DNA of 6,799 nucleotides from Desulfocapsa sp. (GTDB taxonomy: Bacteria; Desulfobacterota; Desulfobulbia; Desulfobulbales; Desulfocapsaceae): contig JAOZTO010000139.1 in assembly GCA_029942265.1 (NCBI GenBank), positions 1 through 6,799 of the forward strand, read 5' to 3'. Positions 1-6,799 of this stretch are shown here, in pieces. A program made the translations under genes and the position numbers. The notes below the pieces were generated by a model. The model was not told where the DNA came from and ran no database searches. It saw only the letters and a list, made by a program, of their open reading frames with translations. How positions within the stretch are numbered: position 1 is the stretch's first letter; every line of letters begins with the position of its first letter.

Positions 1-540
1 AAAACCATCTCCTCCATTCCCACCTATGCGCTTATCTCCAATTCGTTCAAAAACTGGCGAGGTATGAGTGAGTCTGGCGGAAGGCGGATCAAACGAGCTA
101 TCAATATTGATATGTCTACAATTCACTTTATGTCCGATGAAGACATTGAGAAATTAAGTCATATTCAAATCCTTGAAAAATACTTAATTCCCAAACAAAA
201 GGAAATCGTAGAGTTCAATAAGCGGCACGCAGTGGACGACAGTTCTACGGTTAATGGCCGTAATCAAACCAACATTGGTGTTTTTCGTGCCTATACCAAA
301 GAGTTTCTGCACAGAAACCCTCAGATTCACAATAATATGACGTTTCTTGTTCGACAGCTGCCGCCCACCGAAACAGGTTTACCACTTGAAATTTATGTAT
401 TTAGTAAGGATCAGGTGTGGGCAAATTACGAGGCGATACAGGCAGATATTTTTGATCATCTTTTGGCATCTCTGCCTCATTTTGGTTTGCGTGTATTTCA
501 AAATCCAAGTGGTTCTGATTTTAGAAAAACATTTACATAA
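1..540 (+). CDS. YbdG-like MscS-family mechanosensitive channel, C-terminal part (5' end outside window)
   Basis: This reading frame is open from the first base and ends at TAA 538-540, giving 179 residues. The ATG at 64 is internal, because the family-like sequence continues upstream of it (residues 1-21 include TISSIPTYALISNSFKNWRG). Seen: the block SFKNWRGMSESGGRRIKR, and later a run with MTFLVRQLPP, GLPLEIYVF and YEAIQADIFDHLLA, ending in PSGSDFRK. These match what I know of the cytoplasmic beta and alpha/beta domains at the C-terminus of E. coli YbdG (miniconductance channel, about 415 residues). The pore-lining helices would lie upstream of the window. The family sits in the inner membrane and opens under membrane tension to release solutes during osmotic downshock. 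The end looks normal, not truncated. The gene is followed by about 290 bases without an intact gene, so a functional link with the efflux operon is not indicated. Family assignment is firm; orthology to YbdG itself is inferred from memory of the sequence. Confidence 0.9.
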   Translation, partial: KTISSIPTYALISNSFKNWRGMSESGGRRIKRAINIDMSTIHFMSDEDIEKLSHIQILEKYLIPKQKEIVEFNKRHAVDDSSTVNGRNQTNIGVFRAYTKEFLHRNPQIHNNMTFLVRQLPPTETGLPLEIYVFSKDQVWANYEAIQADIFDHLLASLPHFGLRVFQNPSGSDFRKTFT

Positions 541-650
541 CACCGCGCCCCCCCCACTGTCATTAGGCATTTTGCCCTTGCCTTGTTCCCTGAAAGACGG
601 TATTGTTTTTGACTACAGTTAACTAATATCAGAGCAGATCTATGTAGTAA
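541..650. other. Non-coding stretch between channel gene and regulator remnant
   Basis: All three forward frames contain stops, and no protein-like sequence is seen on either strand. The segment begins with a run of eight Cs (548-555) just after the channel stop. It also holds a small GGCA/TGCC hairpin (566-576) that has only four base pairs and no T-tract after it, so it is not a convincing terminator. A TTGACT box lies at 609-614, but no matching -10 box follows at 16-18 bases. A perfect 8-base palindrome, AGTTAACT (617-624), is present and is too short to call an operator. Any operon promoter should lie here or inside the remnant that follows, but I cannot place it. Confidence 0.6.
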
Positions 651-842
651 TACGAGAAGAAAAAAACACCATCAGATTTGCCTGTTGATCACTCTCTTGC
701 GATATTTATACCACTGTTTAAGCAGGCGCAAAAACGTGGCGAATTATGCCTAGATATTGAATCATTAACAACACTCTTTACGCAAGCACTTTCAGGACTT
801 GCACCTATTTCTCCTCTTTTAAAAACAGACAATGAAAACTGA
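651..842 (+). pseudogene. Probable remnant of a TetR/AcrR-family regulator (C-terminal part only)
   Basis: Reading codons from 651 (just after an in-frame TAA at 648-650) gives 63 residues ending at TGA 840-842, with no ATG anywhere in the frame. The translation contains LAIFIPLFKQAQKRGELCLD followed by IESLTTLFTQALSGLAPI. This resembles the pattern common in the C-terminal domain of TetR regulators: a helix of the form LF..GQ..GEI, then an acidic turn, then a hydrophobic helix ending in GL. No DNA-binding helix-turn-helix is encoded upstream in any frame; the preceding 110 bases are full of stops. The fragment therefore could not act as a repressor. Its last codons overlap the adaptor start by 11 bases, an arrangement expected for a regulator gene once co-transcribed with the pump. 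A purine-rich tract at 654-666 is a possible frameshift site, but the frames upstream of it are not TetR-like. Assignment rests on pattern recognition of about 40 residues and could be wrong; the alternative is chance open frame. Confidence 0.45.
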
Positions 843-1974
843 TTATTCTCCCCAAAGCAATCGAGCCAAATTCGTCCATCTGATTTGGAGAAACCTCCCA
901 CGTCTTCTCCTTTTCACTCTGATTATTCTTTCCGTACTAGGCTATTATTCTGTGAAAAATAAAGGAAAACGGATTGCCGATGAGAAGGCACAGGTTGTAG
1001 CCGAACAGAAACAGCCTGTAAATGTAGTCGTTCTTGAAACTCACCCCATTTTGATCCAAGATCGCATTAACCTTCCCGGTTCCATAGAAGCTTGGGAACA
1101 ACTAGAGTTGATGGCAAAAGTTGGCGGTACAGTAAAAGAGGTTCTGGTTACAGAGGGTGACCGAGTGAAAAAGGGTACGATTATTGCCAAAATCGAAGAA
1201 GACGATTTTAGCATTGCCCTCCAATCAGCAGAAGCTGCCTGGACATTGGCACAGGCAGAACGCAGACGTGTTAAGGCCATGCATGCAAAAGGTATCGCAC
1301 CGCAGGCTGAAATGGAACGTGTGCAGTCCCAATATCTCACAGCTCAGGCTTCATTAAACAGTGCCAAACTTAATCTGTCCAGATGCGTTATTAAAACACC
1401 TATTACCGGTATTATCAGACGACTTGACGCAACACCGGGACTACTTCTCAGCGTTGCAGACCCAGTGGCTGAAATCCTCCAAATCGACAGAGTAAAAGCG
1501 GTTGTAGGTATCCCTGAATCTGATGTGGCGGCAGTGCGAAAATTAAATGAAATCAACCTCAGCATACAAGCGCTTGATGATCGTCAAATTGTGGGTAAAA
1601 AACACTTCCTTTCCCCTGCGCCTGAATCAAATGCCCATGTCTATCGGCTGGAACTTGCCATCGCAAATGATGATTTTTCTATCTTTCCAGGAATGTTTGT
1701 ACGAGCCGCAATTGTGAAAACAGAAAATGCAGCAGCACTAGCCATCCCTCTCTATTCAATTATCACCCGTAACGATGAACAGTTTATCTATATCGAAAAG
1801 GATGGCATTGCCAAAAAACAGATGGTGCAACAGGGTATTATGGATGGCTGGATGGTAGAAATCACCGCTGGCCTTTCTGCCGGAGACCGTGTGGTAATCG
1901 AGGGACATCGTAACATAGAAGATCAACAGCAGGTGCGAGTTATTCGCAGCCTTTCTTCACTGGACACCCTATGA
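832..1974 (+). CDS. RND efflux periplasmic adaptor (membrane-fusion protein, HlyD/AcrA type)
   Basis: This 380-residue adaptor would bridge the RND pump and the outer-membrane channel in the periplasm. Seen, in order: a short cytoplasmic N-terminus; one hydrophobic segment at about residues 22-40 (LLLFTLIILSVLGYYS); the first half of the biotinyl-lipoyl domain at about 87-124, with AKVGGTVKEVLVTEGDRVKKG; a helical hairpin at about 125-184, rich in Ala, Gln and Glu; the returning lipoyl half with KTPITGIIRRLDATPG (about 188-203); a beta-barrel region to about 300 that includes the typical FPGMFVRA (285-292); and a membrane-proximal domain to the end (GLSAGDRVVIEG). No lipobox cysteine follows the hydrophobic segment, so it is probably anchored by an uncleaved transmembrane helix rather than by lipid. 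ATG 832 is the first possible start after an in-frame TAA at 820-822, and a later start would lose the anchor. No Shine-Dalgarno sequence precedes it. Its stop overlaps the RND gene by four bases (ATGA). Substrate unknown. Confidence 0.93.
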   Translation: MKTDYSPQSNRAKFVHLIWRNLPRLLLFTLIILSVLGYYSVKNKGKRIADEKAQVVAEQKQPVNVVVLETHPILIQDRINLPGSIEAWEQLELMAKVGGTVKEVLVTEGDRVKKGTIIAKIEEDDFSIALQSAEAAWTLAQAERRRVKAMHAKGIAPQAEMERVQSQYLTAQASLNSAKLNLSRCVIKTPITGIIRRLDATPGLLLSVADPVAEILQIDRVKAVVGIPESDVAAVRKLNEINLSIQALDDRQIVGKKHFLSPAPESNAHVYRLELAIANDDFSIFPGMFVRAAIVKTENAAALAIPLYSIITRNDEQFIYIEKDGIAKKQMVQQGIMDGWMVEITAGLSAGDRVVIEGHRNIEDQQQVRVIRSLSSLDTL

Positions 1975-4900
1975 TTGTTTCCGATACAGCCGTTAAAAAA
2001 TCGACATCGGTGCTTGTTCTGGCCGTTATCATTATTATTTTTGGTACTTACTGCTACCTCGCTCTGCCCAGAGAATCTGATCCCGATATCTCCATCCCCA
2101 ATGTATTTGTCTCCACAACCTATCGTGGTGTTTCACCATCTGATATCGAGACCTCTATCACCATAGAGATCGAAAAAAAACTTAAAGGTATCGATGGTGT
2201 TAAAAAAATCCAATCGGTAAGCTCAGAGGGACTTTCTTCAATTAATGTCGAGTTTCTCACTGATATCGATATAGACAAAGCCTTGCAGGACGTAAAAGAC
2301 AAGGTTGACGAGGCAAAAGGTGAGCTACCAAATGATCTTGAAGACGATCCGGTTGTCTTTGAGGTAAACTTTTCCGAAATGCCCATCATTGTTTTTTCTC
2401 TTTCGGGAACCTGCGGCCTCCCCTGTTTGAAGGATATAGCCGATCATCTCGAAGATGATATAGAGGCCATCCCAGGTGTTCTCGAAGTGGATCTCAGCGG
2501 CGGCCTTGAACGGGAAATCCGTATTGAAGTTTTACCTGAAAAACTTGCTTATTACGGCTTAACCATTAATTCCTTACAAAAGGTAGTCTCCAGTGAAAAC
2601 CAGAACACCTCTGGCGGTGCTATCCGTTTAGGGAAAGGACGTTTTCAACTACGTGTTCCTGGTGAATTCACAACACCTGATGAAATTTACGGTCTCGTTC
2701 TCACAACCCACAAAGGCGATCCGGTATATCTAAAAGATGTGGCTCATATTGTGGATGGCTTCAAAGAAGAATCAAGCCGTTCCCGTTTAAATGGTCGTCA
2801 GGCTGTAAATATTTCCGTCAAAAAACGCAGTGGGGAAAATATCATTTCCATTGCAAATGCTGTAAATGCAAGCATCAAAAAAAGCCAATCTACATGGCCT
2901 CAAGGGACTGAGATAACAAAGGTATTAGACAAATCAAAAGAAATTGTCAATATGGTGAGTGATCTTGAAAACAATATTCTCTCAGGTCTGGTTCTGGTGG
3001 TAATCGTTATTTTCTTTGCCATGGGTTTTCGCAATGCCATCCTTGTGAGTCTCGCCATCCCATTTTCCATGCTTCTTTCATTTACGATTCTCTATCTTAT
3101 GGGAATCACATTAAATATGGTGGTTCTATTCAGCTTGACATTAGCCCTTGGGATGCTTGTTGATAATGCAATCGTTATTGTCGAGAATATCCATCGCTTT
3201 ATGGAACAGGGTGTTCCCAAAAAAGAGGCGGCTATGAAGGCCACCTCTGAAGTTGCCTTTCCTGTTATTGGCTCAACACTCACAACAATTGCTGCCTTCG
3301 CCCCCATGCTTTTTTGGCCTGGAATTATGGGTGAATTTATGAGTTATCTGCCATTGACCCTTATTATTACGCTCTCTTCATCGCTCTTTGTGGCTATGGT
3401 TATTAACCCGGCACTAGCTTCTATCTTTCTGAAAATTGATCCTAAAAAAGTTGCACAAAGAAAACTGGGAGACGATGTATCGGAAGAGCAACCTGTTCAG
3501 ATCAACACCCCTCTGCTACGCGGCTACACAGCATTGTTACGTGTTGCGCTAAGGCAGCCATTTTCCATTATTGCCGTCGCCTTTGTTATACTCATTCTCA
3601 TGATAGAAGGCTGGTTACTGGTTATCGGACTTGAAAAACCCAAGGAGTTCTTCCCAGATATTGATCCCAAAGGCATGTATGTCAATATTGACATGCCGGA
3701 AGGTGCAGATCTTGATTACGTTGACCGTGTCATGCAGCGTATAGAAGGTGCTGTTGCAAGTGCAGAACTTGCTGGAACAGGAGAGGTACTTACCGTTGAG
3801 GCGTATCAAAAAAGCATGACGCCTACAGTTCATAAGAATGCAAACGGTGCTGATCATTTTGGGCCGTCTGATCTTGCTAATATCGAAACCATCTACATGA
3901 AAGCTACTGTAGACACAGGGGGTGGGTCAGCATTTGACGCCAATACACCAAATCATGTTGGTATTCGTTTTCTTGACCTTGCAGATCGACATAGATCCTC
4001 CCATGATACACTAATTGAAATAAGAGAACGGGTGGCTGATATTCCAGGCGGAAAAATCACTATTGCCACAGAGGCAGAAGGCCCCCCAACTGGTTCTCCC
4101 ATCAATATAGAAATTGCAGGTAAAGACTTTCAGGTACTTGGTGAGATTGCACGATCCATTCGTAACACTCTAAGCCAAATTCCTTATGTGGAAGATGTGC
4201 AAGATAATTTTGTGGAAGGTATCCCATCAGTTCAGGTAAAAGTTGACAGACAGAAGGCTGCCCTTTTTGGCCTATCAACGGACATGATAGGTTTTGCCCT
4301 AAAAACTGCCTATAACGGGCTTGCTGTTTCATCACTGCGTGAAGGGGACGAGGATTACGATATTACTGTACAACTTGACGAAGATAATCGTCATGTCACT
4401 GATGTTCTTCATGAGTTGATGATACCTGCGCCCAACGGTGTAACTGTGCCACTTTCGACTCTTGCAACAATTTCTATTTCTGGCTCACTCGGGGACATTG
4501 CTCGCGTTAATCATGAACGAGTTGTCACCGTAAAAGCTAATGTGGATGAAACCAAAATCCCAAGCCCTGTTGTCAGAGCTGAAGCGGAAAAAGCACTTGC
4601 AGACCTTGCACTTCCACCTGGATATCGGGTTTCTTTTACCGGTGAATTTGAAGATCAACAGGAATCTGAAGCCTTCCTAGGAAAAGCATTTCTTATTGCA
4701 CTATTCTTTATTTTCCTGATCCTGGTAACGCAATTTAATTCCGTAGGTCAGCCTTTTATTATTATGACTTCTGTTATCCTGTCACTTGGTGGTGCATTTC
4801 TTGGTCTGATGCTCTTTAAACAACCATTTGGTATTATCATGACAGGAGTTGGCGTTATTTCCCTTGCAGGAGTTGTGGTGAACAATGCCATCGTTCTAAT

Positions 4901-5294
4901 TGATTATACCAATCAGCTCCGTGAACGTGGTATGGCTGTTAAAGAAGCTGTTATGGCAGCTGGTGCCACTCGTTTACGACCAGTATTACTGACAGCAATC
5001 ACCACCATACTTGGTCTGGTTCCCATGGTTACTGGGATTTCCTATGACTTCACACACTTAACCATGTCATGGGTCAGTGAATCCAGCCAATGGTGGCGTT
5101 CCATGGCTGTAGTAGTTATTTTTGGGCTGATTGTGGCTACCTTTTTAACTCTGGTGGTGGTTCCAAGCCTCTATTTTCTTCTGTATCGTTTCCTTGAGCA
5201 ACAGCAGAAAATTCGAGCTTGGATAAATAAAACTTACTGGCGTCCCTATTCTTTTCTTGCCGGAGAATCGTATGAGGCAAATGATGACAACTAG
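1971..5294 (+). CDS. RND-family inner-membrane efflux transporter (HAE-1/AcrB-like)
   Basis: This 1107-residue protein is somewhat longer than AcrB (1049). RND pumps work as trimers that use the proton gradient to push substrates from the periplasm or inner membrane into the outer-membrane duct. Seen: the usual twelve hydrophobic segments in two halves. TM1 is at about 13-31, TM2-TM6 at about 334-487, TM7 at about 529-552, and TM8-TM12 at about 904-1072. Two large periplasmic loops lie at about 32-333 and 553-903. Family motifs include LPRESDPDI after TM1, PGVLEVDLSGG in the porter domain, GMLVDNAIVIVENI in TM4, GVVVNNAIVLIDY in TM10 and ATRLRPVLLTAI at TM11. The relay aspartate is D398, followed by Asn where AcrB has a second Asp. 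TM10 has N971 where AcrB has Lys940. Only three cysteines are visible: one in TM1, and C148 and C152 in a CGLPC motif of the porter domain. ATG 1971 overlaps the adaptor stop and is preceded only by a weak GGA (1962-1964), which suggests translational coupling. Heavy-metal (CusA-type) export looks unlikely because the TM4 motif is of the HAE-1 kind; the substrate cannot be deduced. Confidence 0.95.
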   Translation: MIVSDTAVKKSTSVLVLAVIIIIFGTYCYLALPRESDPDISIPNVFVSTTYRGVSPSDIETSITIEIEKKLKGIDGVKKIQSVSSEGLSSINVEFLTDIDIDKALQDVKDKVDEAKGELPNDLEDDPVVFEVNFSEMPIIVFSLSGTCGLPCLKDIADHLEDDIEAIPGVLEVDLSGGLEREIRIEVLPEKLAYYGLTINSLQKVVSSENQNTSGGAIRLGKGRFQLRVPGEFTTPDEIYGLVLTTHKGDPVYLKDVAHIVDGFKEESSRSRLNGRQAVNISVKKRSGENIISIANAVNASIKKSQSTWPQGTEITKVLDKSKEIVNMVSDLENNILSGLVLVVIVIFFAMGFRNAILVSLAIPFSMLLSFTILYLMGITLNMVVLFSLTLALGMLVDNAIVIVENIHRFMEQGVPKKEAAMKATSEVAFPVIGSTLTTIAAFAPMLFWPGIMGEFMSYLPLTLIITLSSSLFVAMVINPALASIFLKIDPKKVAQRKLGDDVSEEQPVQINTPLLRGYTALLRVALRQPFSIIAVAFVILILMIEGWLLVIGLEKPKEFFPDIDPKGMYVNIDMPEGADLDYVDRVMQRIEGAVASAELAGTGEVLTVEAYQKSMTPTVHKNANGADHFGPSDLANIETIYMKATVDTGGGSAFDANTPNHVGIRFLDLADRHRSSHDTLIEIRERVADIPGGKITIATEAEGPPTGSPINIEIAGKDFQVLGEIARSIRNTLSQIPYVEDVQDNFVEGIPSVQVKVDRQKAALFGLSTDMIGFALKTAYNGLAVSSLREGDEDYDITVQLDEDNRHVTDVLHELMIPAPNGVTVPLSTLATISISGSLGDIARVNHERVVTVKANVDETKIPSPVVRAEAEKALADLALPPGYRVSFTGEFEDQQESEAFLGKAFLIALFFIFLILVTQFNSVGQPFIIMTSVILSLGGAFLGLMLFKQPFGIIMTGVGVISLAGVVVNNAIVLIDYTNQLRERGMAVKEAVMAAGATRLRPVLLTAITTILGLVPMVTGISYDFTHLTMSWVSESSQWWRSMAVVVIFGLIVATFLTLVVVPSLYFLLYRFLEQQQKIRAWINKTYWRPYSFLAGESYEANDDN
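5262..5267 (+). promoter_or_regulatory. Ribosome binding site of the outer-membrane channel gene
   Basis: GGAGAA lies within the last codons of the RND gene, and the GGAG core is six bases before ATG 5272. This is the best Shine-Dalgarno match near any start in the operon and decides the start of the channel gene. A second, weaker GAGG (5274-5277) precedes ATG 5281 by three bases and ATG 5284 by six, so initiation at 5284 is also possible. Confidence 0.6.
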
Positions 5295-6780
5295 AATCAG
5301 ACAACACCATCCTGGATCTTATAAAAAGTATTTGAAAGTAATCTCTATTACGATTGGGTTATCAGTTTTTTTCATCCAGCCACTATCTGCGCTCTGTCAG
5401 GATAAGCCCGTAGAACTCAGCCTCAACAAAGCCATTGAAACAGCACTTGCAAACAACCTTAGTGTGCAGTTAAGCAGGCAGGATCTTGAGATCGCACGAG
5501 GTGCAACAGAGGCTGAACAGGGTATATTCGACAATCTCTTTGAAGCAAGCGTTGGAACCGGAAAGACACGCCTCACCCCTATTGTACAAAACGGGATCCT
5601 TGATGAAGATGCACACTCCCTGAACGCTTCTGTCTCCAAACGCCTTACCACAGGAACAGAGCTTGGCCTATCTTGGAACAATGGCTATAACAGCAATAAT
5701 TCCAGTTATGCACTCATCACCCCCCTGTATAGCAGTGGTGTTGATTTAACAATCAGCCAACCTCTTCTCAAAGGATTGGGAAGTGAAGTACAGACAGCAG
5801 GCATTCGGGCAGCGGAAAAAAACGTTGAAACAGCTATTTTTCTGGTTCATCGGGAAGCAGCAGAGCTAACATCTCAAGTACGAAAAGCCTATTGGGAACT
5901 TGTTTCCAGTTGGCAGGATATCGAAGTTCTTGAATTATCTCTCACTCTCGCCAAACAGCTGGAAACAGAAACTAGCACCAAAATTGAGACAGGTCTGCTT
6001 GCAGATGTTGAAATATATCAACCCCAGGCAGAGGTTGCGAGAAGGGAACAGAACCTTATAGGTGGCGAACGTGCTGTGGGTGTAGCCGAGGATACCCTCC
6101 GTTATTTGCTGAACAATGAAGATTGGAGTAGAGCCTTAACACCAACGGATCGACCGCAAATAGTTAAAGAAATTCCAGATCTCAGTAGCGTCCTGGAAAG
6201 AGCTCTTACCAATCGTCCCGATATTCGAGCAGCGGATATGAAAACGGACGCTGCCGAAATAACCAGTCTCTCCATGAGAAACAATACCTTGCCCTCACTT
6301 AATCTTTTCGGCTCTATGGGTCTTACTGGGAATGAAGCGAGTTATGGAAACGCTGTTGATCGACTAACAAGTGATAGTGACACACGCTGGCAGGTCGGAG
6401 TTAATTTTTCACACTCTCTTGAAAACAGTACCGCAGAAGGACAATATCGACAGGCTAAAGCACTTCTCAAACGTGCCAAAACCAGCGCTGACCTTCTGCG
6501 TCAACAGACACGAAGCCTTGCACGACAGACAGTCCGAGACATAAAACTCAGCTTAAAAGCCATTGAGGCCACTCGCAAAACCACTATTTTTTCAGAGAAA
6601 CGACTGGAAGCGGAACAGATTAAATTTGATGTAGGTCGAGCAACAACATATGATGTTCTTGTGGCCCAGGAAGCGTATTCAGCCGCCGTAGCTGATGAAT
6701 ATCGGGCACGAATCATATATGCCCAATCTTTGGCTGAACTTGACCGTATTCAGGGGATTGTTCGATTTCATATCCCCTGA
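5272..6780 (+). CDS. TolC-like outer-membrane efflux channel (OEP family)
   Basis: This is the outer-membrane duct of the tripartite pump, expected to form a trimer with a beta-barrel in the outer membrane and a long alpha-helical tunnel in the periplasm. From ATG 5272 it is 502 residues. Seen: a Sec-type signal peptide with basic residues (RIRQHH, YKKYLK), a hydrophobic core ISITIGLSVFFI and a likely cleavage site around PLSALCQ (about residues 37-43). The cysteine there is preceded by Leu, which does not fit a lipobox. Then come two OEP repeats. The first begins with VELSLNKAIETALANN at about residue 47. The second begins at about 301 with LSSVLERALTNRPDIRAADM, containing the family's RPD signature. 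Beta-strand-like stretches at about 90-170 and 345-390 are followed by long Ala/Gln/Arg/Glu-rich helices. The end includes FDVGRATTYDVLVAQEAYSA, typical of the second helical pair. A TTG at 5257 could extend the frame by five codons but lacks support; ATG 5281 and 5284 are alternatives. The start lies inside the RND gene (23-base overlap), so the gene belongs to the same operon. Confidence 0.93.
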   Translation: MRQMMTTRIRQHHPGSYKKYLKVISITIGLSVFFIQPLSALCQDKPVELSLNKAIETALANNLSVQLSRQDLEIARGATEAEQGIFDNLFEASVGTGKTRLTPIVQNGILDEDAHSLNASVSKRLTTGTELGLSWNNGYNSNNSSYALITPLYSSGVDLTISQPLLKGLGSEVQTAGIRAAEKNVETAIFLVHREAAELTSQVRKAYWELVSSWQDIEVLELSLTLAKQLETETSTKIETGLLADVEIYQPQAEVARREQNLIGGERAVGVAEDTLRYLLNNEDWSRALTPTDRPQIVKEIPDLSSVLERALTNRPDIRAADMKTDAAEITSLSMRNNTLPSLNLFGSMGLTGNEASYGNAVDRLTSDSDTRWQVGVNFSHSLENSTAEGQYRQAKALLKRAKTSADLLRQQTRSLARQTVRDIKLSLKAIEATRKTTIFSEKRLEAEQIKFDVGRATTYDVLVAQEAYSAAVADEYRARIIYAQSLAELDRIQGIVRFHIP

Positions 6781-6799
6781 ACTCTTTACTGCGATGGTA

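Noticed and set aside
566..576. Hairpin GGCA-TTT-TGCC as terminator of the channel gene
   Set aside because: Only four base pairs and no run of Ts directly after the stem.
347..622. Overlapping + frame of 91 codons within and past the channel gene
   Set aside because: It lies mostly inside the well-supported channel coding sequence in another frame, and its protein looks like no family.
617..624. Palindrome AGTTAACT as a regulator operator
   Set aside because: Perfect over 8 bases only; the flanks do not extend the symmetry, and TetR-type operators are normally longer.
609..637. TTGACT as a -35 box of a promoter for the efflux operon
   Set aside because: At 16, 17 or 18 bases of spacing the -10 positions read agagca, gagcag or agcaga, none like TATAAT. 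TAATAT at 624-629 is only 9 bases away from it. Pairing TTGTTT (603-608) with TAATAT gives 15 bases, too weak to report.
689..901. Minus-strand open frame of 70 codons across the intergenic region and adaptor start
   Set aside because: It covers the start of the adaptor gene antisense, shows no recognisable domain and has no clear ribosome site.
5388..5399. Lipoprotein signal (LSALC) in the outer-membrane channel
   Set aside because: The residue before the cysteine is Leu, whereas signal peptidase II sites need Gly, Ala or Ser there; an ordinary signal peptidase I site fits better.
1..6780. Functional link between the mechanosensitive channel and the efflux pump as a new system
   Set aside because: The channel gene is separated by about 290 bases including a regulator remnant, and there is no overlap or shared motif; simple adjacency explains it.

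Overview
The window carries a complete three-gene tripartite efflux operon of the RND type on the + strand: a membrane-fusion (adaptor) protein, an inner-membrane RND transporter and a TolC-like outer-membrane channel. It is preceded by the 3' end of a mechanosensitive channel gene and by what looks like the remnant of a TetR-family regulator. An outer-membrane factor means a Gram-negative (diderm) host. Moderate GC content and the style of the pump proteins would fit a deltaproteobacterium (Desulfobacterota) or a related proteobacterium, but this is a weak inference; nothing in the window fixes the taxon.

Layout. Bases 1-540 are the C-terminal 179 residues of a YbdG-like MscS-family channel whose start lies upstream of the window. 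Bases 541-831 hold no intact gene. The first ~110 bases include a run of eight Cs and stop codons in every frame. From about 651 a frame without any ATG reads like the C-terminal ligand-binding helices of a TetR/AcrR regulator, and its stop (840-842) lies inside the start of the adaptor gene. Bases 832-1974 encode the adaptor, 1971-5294 the RND pump and 5272-6780 the outer-membrane channel. The last 19 bases hold nothing recognisable.

The three pump genes overlap one another (4 bases, then about 23), so they are almost certainly one transcript with coupled translation. Their products should assemble as inner-membrane proton antiporter, periplasmic adaptor and outer-membrane duct, exporting a substrate that the sequence does not reveal. 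The regulator remnant sits where a local TetR repressor of such an operon is often found, which suggests the pump has lost its own repressor or had it truncated by a deletion. I see no unprecedented system here. The points worth checking are the regulator remnant and its overlap with the adaptor start, a Cys-X3-Cys motif in the RND porter domain, and the altered proton-relay residues.
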